Notes: generated by a model from the letters alone, not told the origin. DNA of 9,205 bases from a candidate division Zixibacteria bacterium RBG_16_43_9 (GCA_001775355.1 MEWM01000075.1:351-9555), one strand, 5' to 3'; counted from the first letter of the stretch, positions 1-6,719 are shown. Made by a program: numbers and translations.

Positions 1-5
1 TGTGT

Positions 6-70
6 TGTCAGGAGTTATTTTCTGACAAAATCAAATGCTGTCTGGAGGAAACTTCCGACAGCGATCTCAA
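6..70 (+). repeat. 65-bp direct repeat, copy 1 (two stem-loops)
   Basis: This copy matches 1001-1065 at 59 of 65 positions with no gaps; the last 48 bases differ at only one position. It contains two possible hairpins. The first is TGTCAG...CTGACA (6-27). The second is CTGTC-t-GGAG-GAAA-CTTC-c-GACAG, with a GNRA-type GAAA loop and one mismatch. The reading frame through this copy is open and in frame with the downstream gene back to the window edge, so part of it could be translated, but a good ribosome binding site lies after it. The copy may extend left of the window. Confidence 0.85.
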
Positions 71-98
71 GGCTAAAGACAGACCGGAGGTGAATGAG

Positions 99-968
99 AT
101 GGCTACTATCGTTAAACGTTATCCACCAAAACACAAGTTACAGCTTATTCGCTATGATTCAAATGCACCATTCGAATGTTGGCGCTGCCGAAAAACCAAG
201 ATCAGTAAGTTGCAAGCTATTGTAATCTTAGAGCGCCCTCGTATTATCTGCAATGCGTGTTATGGCCTTCTTCTATCACTTGCTGAGATCAAATCACAAG
301 ATATCGAACCATGGTTAAAGGCGGAGCAGATTCACGACTTAACTTTGAAAGAAGTCTCCGCAAAGATGGCTGCCCAAGCAGCAGAAAAAGACACACGAAG
401 GCGTAAGCAATACTGGAAATTCCTGTTTCCAGAAACAAAACGATTTATTGGTACGGCGGAATATCTTTACGAACAAATGGCAGACAGGGACGATCTCGAT
501 TTTTCTCCACTGATAATTGAGTTGGTCAAGAGTTTTGAACATGAATGTATAATTGGATTCGTGGAACCTATGAAAAATAGAGCTACGTTACATGTTGAAA
601 GTGAGGTTCGCATGGATTGTCAGGATAAAGATTTTGGACGTATGGCAAAATATGTTTTTGGACGTGAAGTGAAGCCACCAGAGTTGGGTACGATTGCATA
701 CACTTTGACAACATTCATTCACAGTAAAAAACGCATCCAAGAGAGCAAATTCCTTAAAATCCTCGACGCTCATATTTCCTCATGTCGGGATAGGGATTAT
801 TTTCTCAATCAAGAGAGATTTGTGGCGCATGTGTCCACACTCACCCAATCATACCGAAATCCTGCTGCGCATGTTGGTTTTATGCCTAAACAAGCATTTG
901 AAGAATGTATGGATATGCTTATGGATGCTGGTGGTGTGTTATGGCAGTTAATCTCAGCTATCAAATAG
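99..968 (+). CDS. Zinc-knuckle plus HEPN-like protein, putative RNase/defence-type
   Basis: The product is 289 aa from ATG 99; a GTG at 90 would add 3 residues. ATG 99 is preferred because GGAGG at 86-90 lies 8 nt before it, whereas it overlaps the GTG. Residues 27-54 hold C27-x2-C30 and C51-x2-C54, a treble-clef or zinc-ribbon spacing. The rest is probably helical. Near the C-terminus YRNPAAH gives R253-x4-H258, which fits the Rx4-6H motif of HEPN ribonucleases, and the preceding SPLIIELVKSFEHE segment (about 136-150) resembles proteins that end in this HEPN-like module. HEPN proteins are often RNA-cleaving toxins or defence effectors; activity here is inference. It is the only plus-strand gene of the window, stands alone, and sits between direct repeats next to a half-attC-like sequence, which suggests transfer. 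No antitoxin-like partner is visible downstream. It could also be a non-catalytic HEPN protein. Confidence 0.75.
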   Translation: MATIVKRYPPKHKLQLIRYDSNAPFECWRCRKTKISKLQAIVILERPRIICNACYGLLLSLAEIKSQDIEPWLKAEQIHDLTLKEVSAKMAAQAAEKDTRRRKQYWKFLFPETKRFIGTAEYLYEQMADRDDLDFSPLIIELVKSFEHECIIGFVEPMKNRATLHVESEVRMDCQDKDFGRMAKYVFGREVKPPELGTIAYTLTTFIHSKKRIQESKFLKILDAHISSCRDRDYFLNQERFVAHVSTLTQSYRNPAAHVGFMPKQAFEECMDMLMDAGGVLWQLISAIK

Positions 969-978
969 TCTGCCCATC

Positions 979-997
979 GCCTAACAGAGCGTTTCAG
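979..997 (+). other. Possible attC 5' half-site remnant
   Basis: GCCTAACAGAGCGTTTCAG starts 10 nt after the stop of the upstream gene. It resembles the R''/L'' half of an integron cassette recombination site (RYYYAAC core followed by a spacer arm). The complementary 3' half (ending GTTAGGC) is not present downstream; the sequence runs directly into the 65-bp repeat. It is therefore at best a truncated site. The resemblance is from memory of attC sequences, not from a search. Confidence 0.3.
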
Positions 998-1000
998 TAT

Positions 1001-1065
1001 TGTCAGGAATTACCACCTGACAAAATCAAATACTGTCTGGAGGAAACTTCCGACAGCGATCTCAA
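1001..1065 (+). repeat. 65-bp direct repeat, copy 2 (two stem-loops)
   Basis: This is the second copy, exactly 995 bp after the first. Hairpin 1 is TGTCAGG-loop-CCTGACA (1001-1022), 7 bp. Its extra G-C pair is G-T in copy 1, a pairing-compatible change. Hairpin 2 (1033-1056) is unchanged, including the GAAA loop. Four of the six differences fall in the loop and 3' arm of hairpin 1. There is no ORF support: in protein terms three of the four changed codons are non-synonymous, so the conservation looks structural or recent rather than coding. Confidence 0.85.
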
Positions 1066-1094
1066 TCAAAGAGGGGAATCTGGATTATAAACCT

Positions 1095-1116
1095 TCAGGT
1101 TTACCTGAGTTATTTA
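1095..1116 (+). terminator. Weak plus-strand terminator candidate
   Basis: TCAGGT-tt-ACCTGA (1095-1108) can form a short stem and is followed by the moderately T-rich GTTATTT. It could end transcription of the plus-strand gene facing the minus-strand exonuclease gene. The stem and T-tract are both weak. Confidence 0.3.
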
Positions 1117-1149
1117 ATAGAAAAATATTAAGTCAAGCTGAAGCTTGAC
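1117..1149 (-). terminator. Rho-independent terminator for the exonuclease operon
   Basis: On the minus strand, 17 nt after the stop codon at 1167, GTCAAGCT-tc-AGCTTGAC (1149-1132) forms an 8-bp perfect stem followed by TTAATATTTTTC. The hairpin, the U-rich tail and the position between convergent genes fit an intrinsic terminator. The tract is interrupted by adenines, so its efficiency is uncertain. Confidence 0.6.
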
Positions 1150-1166
1150 ACTCCACTCATTAACTC

Positions 1167-2165
1167 CTACCTAAACAAATCATAATTCAACAAAATCTCC
1201 TTACTAAATCCTTTATCAAATTTTGTCCCTTTTTTCAGCTCCTCTGCATCAAAACCTAATTTCTTTAGATGTTCCACAAACTCCTTAAAGCCGTGCACCA
1301 CGTAAATCTTCTCAGGATTTGATTCTTTCGCATATTCCAAAAGCTCTTTAAAATCCGCATGGTCTGAGAGAGGAAAGACCTCATCCACGTTGTAGGAATA
1401 TTTTGCTCCGTTATCCATTCCCCAGCCAGATAAAAAGGCGATTTTCTTATGCGGAAGCTCATCCACCATTTTATGCCTTCTGCTCCAGGGAGGAGAAATC
1501 AGAACCTTGTCTTTCAGATTTCCGTGTTCATACGGCTCGTAGTTTTTAAACTTCACCCCGAACTCCTCATAGATTTTAGCCAAACTGTAAATCGCACCAT
1601 GCAGGCTCAGTTTAAAACCTTTATCCCCTAAAAGCTTTATCGCCTCCTGGGCCTTTCCGAGAGAATACGCCAATATCACAGGAACTTTTTTTTGATTCAA
1701 ACCCTTTTCCACGAAGTCTGTAATCTTGTGATAAATCTCCTCCACGGGTGGAAAAACATACCGTGGCAGACCAAAGGTAGATTCCATAATCAAAATGTCA
1801 CATTTCTTGACCTCACCCCTACGGGCAGTCAGAGATTTTCTTAATTTGAAATCGCCAGTATAGACTATCTTTGTCCCGAATATATCAAGTAGAATCTGGG
1901 CTGAGCCAAGGATATGCCCGGAAGGAAAAAGCTCGACCTTCACCCCTTTTACTTTCTTAGGGACGTTATACCCTAAGGTTATGGCTTTAATCTTTCCCAG
2001 GCGATGCTCATATAAGGCTCTGGTCTCCTCAGTTGCTAAAATCTCCCTGTGCCTGGCAACGTGGTCAATATGCGCATGCGAGATAAAGGAGAATTCGCTC
2101 TTTTTCCGGGCATCTAACCAGAAAAGCGTATCTTTGATATGAATTCCATTTGAGTATTCGATCAT
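1167..2165 (-). CDS. MBL-fold exonuclease, ligase-associated / beta-CASP-type
   Basis: The product is 332 aa, full length for the roughly 335-aa exonucleases that in many bacteria accompany an ATP-dependent DNA ligase and an Lhr-like helicase (COG1236-type, related to mRNA 3'-end processing nucleases). Metal-binding motifs are intact: H30-A-H32-I-D34-H35, H84 in [10 protein letters not shown]105 in YTGDF, ESTFG at 128-132, SDHAD with D268/H269, and VVHGF with H291. AYSLGKAQE and LSGWGM also fit this family. It is cytosolic, with no signal peptide. Its ATG overlaps the stop of the adenosine-kinase-family gene (ATGA), so translation is probably coupled. A terminator follows. Neither ligase nor helicase lies in the window, so a DNA-repair role is family inference; RNA processing is the alternative. 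Confidence 0.85.
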   Translation of the reverse strand: MIEYSNGIHIKDTLFWLDARKKSEFSFISHAHIDHVARHREILATEETRALYEHRLGKIKAITLGYNVPKKVKGVKVELFPSGHILGSAQILLDIFGTKIVYTGDFKLRKSLTARRGEVKKCDILIMESTFGLPRYVFPPVEEIYHKITDFVEKGLNQKKVPVILAYSLGKAQEAIKLLGDKGFKLSLHGAIYSLAKIYEEFGVKFKNYEPYEHGNLKDKVLISPPWSRRHKMVDELPHKKIAFLSGWGMDNGAKYSYNVDEVFPLSDHADFKELLEYAKESNPEKIYVVHGFKEFVEHLKKLGFDAEELKKGTKFDKGFSKEILLNYDLFR

Positions 2166-2644
2166 AGCTTGTAGCCTATTTTACGCAGAAACTCCTTCCG
2201 GTGTTTTTTATCCTCCTCCTTTTCGATTCCTTTTGGCTTAAAGCCGTCTATGACGCCAAGAATACCCCTGCCTTGTTCGGTCTCTGCAATTATTACTTCG
2301 ACCGGATTAGCAGTAGCACAGAATATACTGCAGACCTCAGGGCAGCTCTTTACGGCGTTCAGGATATTTATGGGAAAAGCATTTTTGATGTAGATGATGT
2401 AGGTGTGACCCGCTCCGATCTCAAGAGCAGAAGTTTCAGCCAGTTTTTTCAGCTTCTCATCATTCCCTTCAGGGCGGATCAGGCAGGGACCTGAGGCTTC
2501 ACAAAAAGCCAAGCCGAATTTGATCCCGGGGACAGAGTTTACCATAACCTCATATAAATCCTCAGCGGTCTTGATAAAATGTGTCTGCCCCAAGATCACG
2601 TTTGTACCTTCAGGAACTTTTAATTTGTAGATTTTAGTTTCCAT
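2162..2644 (-). CDS. Adenosine-specific kinase family protein (PF04008-like)
   Basis: The product is 160 aa, normal for this small single-domain family best known from archaea and thermophiles. It has the typical block [19 protein letters not shown] (about 109-127) followed by ILGVIDG, and [17 protein letters not shown] with H80. The family name comes from a Pyrobaculum structure with a modified (apparently phosphorylated) histidine and binding of adenosine and AMP; which histidine that is, and whether this protein is a kinase in vivo, cannot be told from sequence. The ATG is preceded by CGGAGG about 5 nt upstream, a strong site. It is the first gene of a two-gene unit, overlapping the exonuclease gene by 4 nt. 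Linking a nucleoside-binding protein to a nuclease suggests nucleotide salvage or repair, but this is inference. Confidence 0.85.
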   Translation of the reverse strand: METKIYKLKVPEGTNVILGQTHFIKTAEDLYEVMVNSVPGIKFGLAFCEASGPCLIRPEGNDEKLKKLAETSALEIGAGHTYIIYIKNAFPINILNAVKSCPEVCSIFCATANPVEVIIAETEQGRGILGVIDGFKPKGIEKEEDKKHRKEFLRKIGYKL

Positions 2645-2676
2645 AAATCCTCCGTTTTAGATTTAAACCCGCGTAG

Positions 2677-2696
2677 GGGCGTCCAATTGGACGCCC
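2677..2696. repeat. 20-bp perfect palindrome (GTAGGGGCG type)
   Basis: GGGCGTCCAATTGGACGCCC equals its own reverse complement. It is preceded by GTAG, making a GTAGGGGCG-type unit like REP sequences scattered in many bacterial genomes. It lies 33 nt upstream of the adenosine-kinase-family start, before its ribosome binding site, and could act in the leader RNA or simply be a repeat. Confidence 0.7.
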
Positions 2697-2718
2697 TGGG
2701 AAGAAGGGTGGAGTAGTT

Positions 2719-2734
2719 GCCCAATTCATTGGGC
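2719..2734 (+). repeat. GTAGTTGC-palindrome unit 1
   Basis: GCCCAAT-tc-ATTGGGC is a perfect 7-bp stem preceded by GTAGTT (2713-2718). It is the same design as the unit at 2821-2840 on the other strand. The two differ at two base pairs, and both are compensated. Confidence 0.65.
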
Positions 2735-2740
2735 TATTAT

Positions 2741-2816
2741 TCCCTCTCCCCTTGTGGGGGAGGGTTAGGGAGAGGGGTCACCCTCCCCTTTATCCCCTCC
2801 CATCAACGGAGGGGAT
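2741..2816 (-). repeat. C-rich composite repeat, copy A (inverted)
   Basis: This copy has two hairpins: CCCTCTCCC (2742-2750) with GGGAGAGGG (2768-2776), and ATCCCCTCC (2792-2800) with GGAGGGGAT (2808-2816). The central word GGGTTAGGGAGAGGGG links it to copies B and C. It is inverted relative to B, and A and B flank the DASS transporter gene. It does not end in a T-tract in the minus-strand sense, so it is not a plain terminator for that gene. Confidence 0.75.
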
Positions 2817-2820
2817 TTTC

Positions 2821-2840
2821 TTGCTCGATAAATCGAGCAA
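2821..2840 (-). repeat. GTAGTTGC-palindrome unit 2
   Basis: TTGCTCGAT-aa-ATCGAGCAA is a perfect 9-bp stem. On the minus strand it reads GTAGTTGCTCGATTTATCGA, starting just after the transporter stop codon. It is the inverted partner of 2719-2734 and could be the 3' end hairpin of the transporter mRNA, but only A-rich sequence follows it. Confidence 0.65.
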
Positions 2841-2852
2841 CTACATTTTCAT

Positions 2853-4403
2853 TTACATCAAGCCCAAAATCGGGCAAAGAACTCTCAAGCTCAAAAGTAT
2901 TATCAGAAATCCTAAGATATCAAAAAATACCCCTGCTCGAATCATCCTGGTTATCGGGACCATTCCTGAAGAATAAACGATCGCATTCGGAGGTGTTGAG
3001 ACCGGAAGCATAAATCCAAAAGACGCTCCTAAGCAGGCACCTAAGGCAGGGGGAAGGGGGCTAACCCCGGAAGATTTGGAGATTGCAATCATTATGGGGA
3101 TTACCATATTGGCTGAGGCGGTGTTAGAGGTTGTCTCGCTCATTATTATCCCCAGACCTATGGCTATGGCTGTGATTCCCCATTGAGAAGATGTACCAAA
3201 CACGCTCATCAGGTCATTGCCTATAGCCTCAGCCAGTCCGGTTGAGAACATCAGGCTGCCCAGAGTCAACCCTCCGCCAAATAAAAGTATTGTCCCCCAG
3301 TCGATTCTAACTGCCTCTTTCCAGGTCAGGGTGAATTTCCTTTTTTTGAAATCAACGGGCAGAATGAAGAGGAGAGATGCAGCTATCAAAGCCACGATCC
3401 CCTCTGGAAGATGAGTGGAAAAAAAATTCATTTCTTTTGATTCAGAGCCGATGAATATAGCTAAAAATCCAGGGAGCACCCAGAGGCTAACCGCCACAAG
3501 AAAGGCGATCAGAGTATTTTTCTCGCCAGGACTCCAGGGCCCTAAGCTTCTTTTCCTTTCGATGATGTACTGGCTTAAATCCGGCAGCGTTTTTCTTTTG
3601 GTGGGATGAAGCCTGCGGATCAAAAAGTATAGAGCCAGAAACGAAACCAGGGTAATCGGCAAGGCAAAAAGCATCCATTTAAAAAAGGTAATCTTATACC
3701 CTATCAGGTTCTGGATCATACCTATTCCGATTAAATTAGGAGGTGTGCCCACTGGTGTGGCAATCCCTCCAATCGAGGCGGCATAGGCTACGGTAAGCAT
3801 CGCTCCGGTATTATATTTTGAGAAGACCTTTTCCGAACCAGTAGTTTCCAGGTCCTCTAAGGACCTCAAGATGCCCAGGACGATAGGAAAGACCATAGCT
3901 GCAGTGGCGGTATTTGAGATCCACATAGAGATAACTGCGGAGATGAACCCTATGGCTAAAAGGAGCCTGGAGGTTTTATCCTTTATCCAGGAAGAGGAAA
4001 GGATTTTATAGGAAATCCTTTTATCCAGACGATGAATTTTCATTCCTTCAGCTAAGATGAAACTACCGATAAAAAGAAAGACTATCGGGTCAGCAAAATG
4101 AGCTAAGACCTCTTTATCCTTTCCTATTCCTAAGACCACACAAAGAAGTGCCCCTAAGAGGGCTGAAGCCGGAATCGGAATAGCCTCAGTTATCCAGAAA
4201 GTTATCACCAGGGCCAAAACAGCCAGGAGCCTGTGAGCAGATGAGCTTAAAGCAGGAAAGGGCAATAATAAAACTAAAATGAAAAGAGCAGGTCCTAAAA
4301 AGATCCCTACTCTTCCCCTCCAGAACTCAAATTTCTCCTCAGCAGAGGTGATCTTCTCTTCAACTATGATTTCTTTGGCTAATTCATTTGGATTTTCTGG
4401 CAT
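2853..4403 (-). CDS. Sodium-coupled dicarboxylate/sulfate (DASS/SLC13) symporter
   Basis: The product is 516 aa, a polytopic membrane protein with about 11 hydrophobic segments and a charged N-terminal extension of some 30 residues. The paired substrate/sodium signatures of the DASS family are both present: S163-N164-T165 followed by ATAAM, and S426-N427-T428 followed by ASANM. Each repeat also has its TPPN loop (220-223 and 470-473), the second in the family block TPPNAIVYSSG. These features fit sodium-driven import of succinate-like dicarboxylates; sulfate, citrate or tartrate cannot be excluded. The ATG is preceded by AAGGAAGG, spaced 4 nt. It stands alone between inverted copies A and B of the C-rich repeat. 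No dicarboxylate sensor or metabolic partner is in the window. Confidence 0.92.
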   Translation of the reverse strand: MPENPNELAKEIIVEEKITSAEEKFEFWRGRVGIFLGPALFILVLLLPFPALSSSAHRLLAVLALVITFWITEAIPIPASALLGALLCVVLGIGKDKEVLAHFADPIVFLFIGSFILAEGMKIHRLDKRISYKILSSSWIKDKTSRLLLAIGFISAVISMWISNTATAAMVFPIVLGILRSLEDLETTGSEKVFSKYNTGAMLTVAYAASIGGIATPVGTPPNLIGIGMIQNLIGYKITFFKWMLFALPITLVSFLALYFLIRRLHPTKRKTLPDLSQYIIERKRSLGPWSPGEKNTLIAFLVAVSLWVLPGFLAIFIGSESKEMNFFSTHLPEGIVALIAASLLFILPVDFKKRKFTLTWKEAVRIDWGTILLFGGGLTLGSLMFSTGLAEAIGNDLMSVFGTSSQWGITAIAIGLGIIMSETTSNTASANMVIPIMIAISKSSGVSPLPPALGACLGASFGFMLPVSTPPNAIVYSSGMVPITRMIRAGVFFDILGFLIILLSLRVLCPILGLM

Positions 4404-4458
4404 AAAACCTTCCTTGCAGAGCCGGTAGCCTTACTTATGGAAACTTAACGATTTAATT

Positions 4459-4543
4459 CCTCCCTTGATGGGAGGGACAAAGGGAGGGTGAAATCATCTT
4501 CATTTCCCCCTCTCCCTAACCCTCTCCCACGAGGGGAGAGGGG
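4459..4543 (+). repeat. C-rich composite repeat, copy B
   Basis: This copy has a short hairpin CCTCCC-ttgat-GGGAGG (4459-4475), then a longer one pairing CCCCTCTCCC (4507-4516) with GGGGAGAGGGG (4533-4543), with CCCTAACCCTCTCCC inside. It has the same order of parts as copy C and is the reverse complement of the design of copy A. It lies upstream of the transporter start and downstream of the DUF6544-like gene. Confidence 0.75.
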
Positions 4544-4563
4544 AAGATTGTAGGAGCGTGTAG

Positions 4564-4586
4564 GTCAGAAGCCTTAGGCTCCTGAC
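4564..4586. repeat. Palindrome with TGTCAGGAG arm, downstream of DUF6544-like gene
   Basis: GTCAGaAGCCT...AGGCTcCTGAC is an 11-bp-arm palindrome with one mismatch. Read on the minus strand it begins TGTCAGGAG and ends TTCTGACC, the same arms as hairpin 1 of the 65-bp repeat at 6-27. This suggests one repeat family spread in the genome. It lies 40 nt after the DUF6544-like stop and has no clear T-tract. Confidence 0.55.
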
Positions 4587-4626
4587 ACCATTCTTGCCAG
4601 GTGCCAGCTTCACCCGACTTTCGAAA

Positions 4627-5475
4627 CTAATAGGTTGAAGGATTATTGTATTCAATATCTGTAATCTCCAATCTTATATAAGAAAAATCACCGGAACTCA
4701 AGTTCCATACCCCTTCACCTTTGACCGGTATTCTGCTGCCATTTATCTCTTTATATTCCTTAATGGGAGTTGACCAGGTCTCCATTACAAACTTTCCGCC
4801 AATATCTCTGTATCGTTGTGCCACGAAATTCGTCAATTCTCCCTTTTCATTGAAATTTAAAATGGAAGAAGCTGTCGCTCCTTTACAACTTATGGTTGCT
4901 TTTGCAGAATTGGAATCAATCTGCTCCCACTGGATATATTCGCTCAGATAGGCAGATGGAAACCACATCATCTCATTGAGGTATCTTATCAAGGTTCCCT
5001 GATCTATTTCAGGTCCGGTGGCATCTGCGATTTTCTTGAGACCGAATAGTTTGACCAGCATGTTTCCTCTGCCCTCGTGGAATCTGTCTCTTACTTTTAT
5101 GGAAAGGAATGGAGCGGCTTTTGCGGTCGCAAACCAGATAAAACCAGGTGGATTTGTGGTGTAATATTGTTCAGCTTCAAAAGACATCCATTTTTGTTTT
5201 TCACTTGTTCTGATAAAACCTTTTTGTTTTAATCTGACCGTTTTTATTTCCTCTTTGCCTATTATCTGTGAGTATCTCAAATATCTTTGAACCGGCTCAG
5301 GCAGGTATTTTATCTCCTTTTCAGTAACGACCTTTAGTTCTGTTTCTTGGCTTTTCTTAAAAAGCTCCTTTACTTCATTACTTACTTTACTCTTGAAGGC
5401 AATATTACCTATGATAATAAACGATGCTATCATGACAACGATTATCCCCAGAACGAATATAACAACTTTTATCAT
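4627..5475 (-). CDS. Membrane-anchored DUF6544-like protein, function unknown
   Basis: The product is 282 aa from ATG 5475. A GTG at 5481 would add two residues, but it has no spaced ribosome binding site, whereas GAGG lies 5 nt before the ATG. Residues 2-27 form one hydrophobic helix, an uncleaved anchor or signal peptide, so the rest probably faces the outside or periplasm. Family-like blocks follow: LPEPVQRYLRYS (about 57-68), AEQYYTTNPPGFIW, then VRDRFHEGRGNMLVKLFGL and YLNEMMWFPSAYL. These match my memory of the DUF6544 (formerly DUF6920) family, which has no established role. It follows the nitroreductase gene by about 120 bp on the same strand and probably shares its transcript. A beta-rich fold is likely but not shown. 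Confidence 0.8.
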   Translation of the reverse strand: MIKVVIFVLGIIVVMIASFIIIGNIAFKSKVSNEVKELFKKSQETELKVVTEKEIKYLPEPVQRYLRYSQIIGKEEIKTVRLKQKGFIRTSEKQKWMSFEAEQYYTTNPPGFIWFATAKAAPFLSIKVRDRFHEGRGNMLVKLFGLKKIADATGPEIDQGTLIRYLNEMMWFPSAYLSEYIQWEQIDSNSAKATISCKGATASSILNFNEKGELTNFVAQRYRDIGGKFVMETWSTPIKEYKEINGSRIPVKGEGVWNLSSGDFSYIRLEITDIEYNNPSTY

Positions 5476-5593
5476 CTTCACCTCTCGTAATAATGGCGGA
5501 TTTCAGATAACGTTGGAGTAGTCATGCAGTTGTTTCTGCCTCCGAGGTACCCACCCTGCGAGCTAAGAATAATACTTTTATCATATTCATCTC
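5465..5593 (-). other. Duplicated gene-start segment with 22-codon ORF
   Basis: Bases 5593-5574 (minus strand) match the ribosome binding site and start of the DUF6544-like gene (5484-5465) at 18 of 20 positions. The shared core is ATGATAAAAGT, and the offset is 109 bp. The copy begins right at the nitroreductase stop codon (the TAG contributes to AGGAG). It opens a short frame from ATG 5590, or better ATG 5584, that begins MIKVLFLARR and stops at 5522. The sequence between the two starts looks like intergenic repeat material (GGTGGGTACCTCGG). Either a repeat insertion split and duplicated the start of the second gene, or a small leader peptide exists. The protein itself is unrecognised. Confidence 0.5.
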
Positions 5594-6571
5594 CTAAATG
5601 TATGCATCTTTTTTAAAAATTACATCCTCAACCGGTCTTCTAAATGAATATGTCATTTTATCTGAATAACCGAAACGAATCAAAAGCAGAGGATGTTTTC
5701 CTGTCAGGTCAAGGCTTTTTGTCATTTGTTTTCTAACCTCAATCTCTTCGCATGGCATATTTACGTGTGCATGGCTTATATTGAGTTTTGCTGCAGTAAG
5801 ACCAAATCGTTGAAATGCGCGCCCAAGATTAACCCAATGTTCGATATCGTTCTTATCGGCAACGAATAATACCAAACCAGAGGATGAATGTATCAATTTC
5901 TTCCATCTTTTTGCTTCACTTTTTGCCGAAACGAAGTGCTTCATTACGATATTTCCGATGAATCTGTTCATCTTGGGAAGCCCCATGCATGCGGTCCACA
6001 AACCATCGCCTTTTTCTTTTGCCTCTTTTTCAAAAAATCTAAACCAACTGACTAACTCGGTAACGAATTTTTTGTTTTTAAATTGAAGATTACTACCCTC
6101 AATGATGAATGGTTCCAAAACTTTGATTTCGTCTTGTGAAAAAAAACGAGCATTAATTCCTTGAATATCAAAACACGTTTTCAAGACATTTAAATCTTGT
6201 ACGCTAAGGTTTATCGCTTCGTATTCATTCCTGGTCGACTGTCTTGTTCCAATATAATCAAATAGTTCGTCAGGCCTCTGCTTATCCAGAGAAAACAATT
6301 TAACCTTGATAAATGTTCGATCTTTGTCTTCGGAAGAAATATTGACCTCACTTTTAAAACCAAATTTTCCTCCGGCAATAACCAAGTTTTCTAATGCGCA
6401 ACCAAGGCTAATCCACAGAGCATGGTTATCGCTGTCAACAACAGGCAACACCCTTGTATGGTCTGGATGAATTTGAATTTCACTCTCAAAGACAATAAAT
6501 TTCCATGGTTGCGTATTATGACCAGATGGGGCTCTAACAGCATATTTAATTAACTCTTTTATTTGTTCCAT
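5594..6571 (-). CDS. Nitroreductase-fold FMN protein (Acg-like)
   Basis: The product is 325 aa, the usual length of the large, Acg-like nitroreductase subfamily (two fused nitroreductase-like halves) rather than the classical enzymes of about 200 aa. The FMN-binding start APSGHNTQPWKF (14-25) is intact, followed by HALWISLGCALENLVIAG and GTRQSTRNEYEA. The C-terminal block FRRPVEDVIF is typical. Such proteins bind FMN; some may sequester it rather than reduce substrates, and the substrate is unknown. The ATG has AAGGAGG 10 nt upstream. A probable promoter lies at 6720-6748. It leads a probable operon with the DUF6544-like membrane protein. The region is more A+T-rich than galT and the transporter gene, perhaps a sign of different origin. 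Confidence 0.82.
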   Translation of the reverse strand: MEQIKELIKYAVRAPSGHNTQPWKFIVFESEIQIHPDHTRVLPVVDSDNHALWISLGCALENLVIAGGKFGFKSEVNISSEDKDRTFIKVKLFSLDKQRPDELFDYIGTRQSTRNEYEAINLSVQDLNVLKTCFDIQGINARFFSQDEIKVLEPFIIEGSNLQFKNKKFVTELVSWFRFFEKEAKEKGDGLWTACMGLPKMNRFIGNIVMKHFVSAKSEAKRWKKLIHSSSGLVLFVADKNDIEHWVNLGRAFQRFGLTAAKLNISHAHVNMPCEEIEVRKQMTKSLDLTGKHPLLLIRFGYSDKMTYSFRRPVEDVIFKKDAYI

Positions 6572-6719
6572 ATTTCTTACTCCTCCTTTGTGAAAAGTGT
6601 CTTTATATATTTAAATGTTTCTTAAAAGCCCGTCAAATTTCCTTTCGAATAAAAAAAATATCTCTTGAATTGCGTATAACTTGGTTACCATCGAACTGAT
6701 TGGGATATAATGAAAAAAT

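Noticed and set aside
3..98. N-terminal extension of the HEPN-like gene through repeat copy 1 to the window edge
   Set aside because: The frame is open, but no start with a site is seen and GGAGG is well placed for ATG 99. The extension would be repeat-encoded.
905..1090. Plus-strand frame covering the end of the HEPN-like gene and repeat copy 2
   Set aside because: It overlaps the better-supported gene, lacks a ribosome binding site, and the changes between repeat copies are mostly non-synonymous.
2741..2816. Copy A as an intrinsic terminator of the transporter gene
   Set aside because: In the minus-strand sense no T-tract follows either hairpin; the only T-run (2816-2819) is on the other strand side.
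2717..3013. Plus-strand frames over C-rich repeat A and the transporter 3' end
   Set aside because: The translation is repeat-derived (proline/glycine/serine-rich) and antisense to a clear DASS gene.
6706..6711. TATAAT on the plus strand
   Set aside because: It has no suitably spaced -35 and would read into the antisense of galT.
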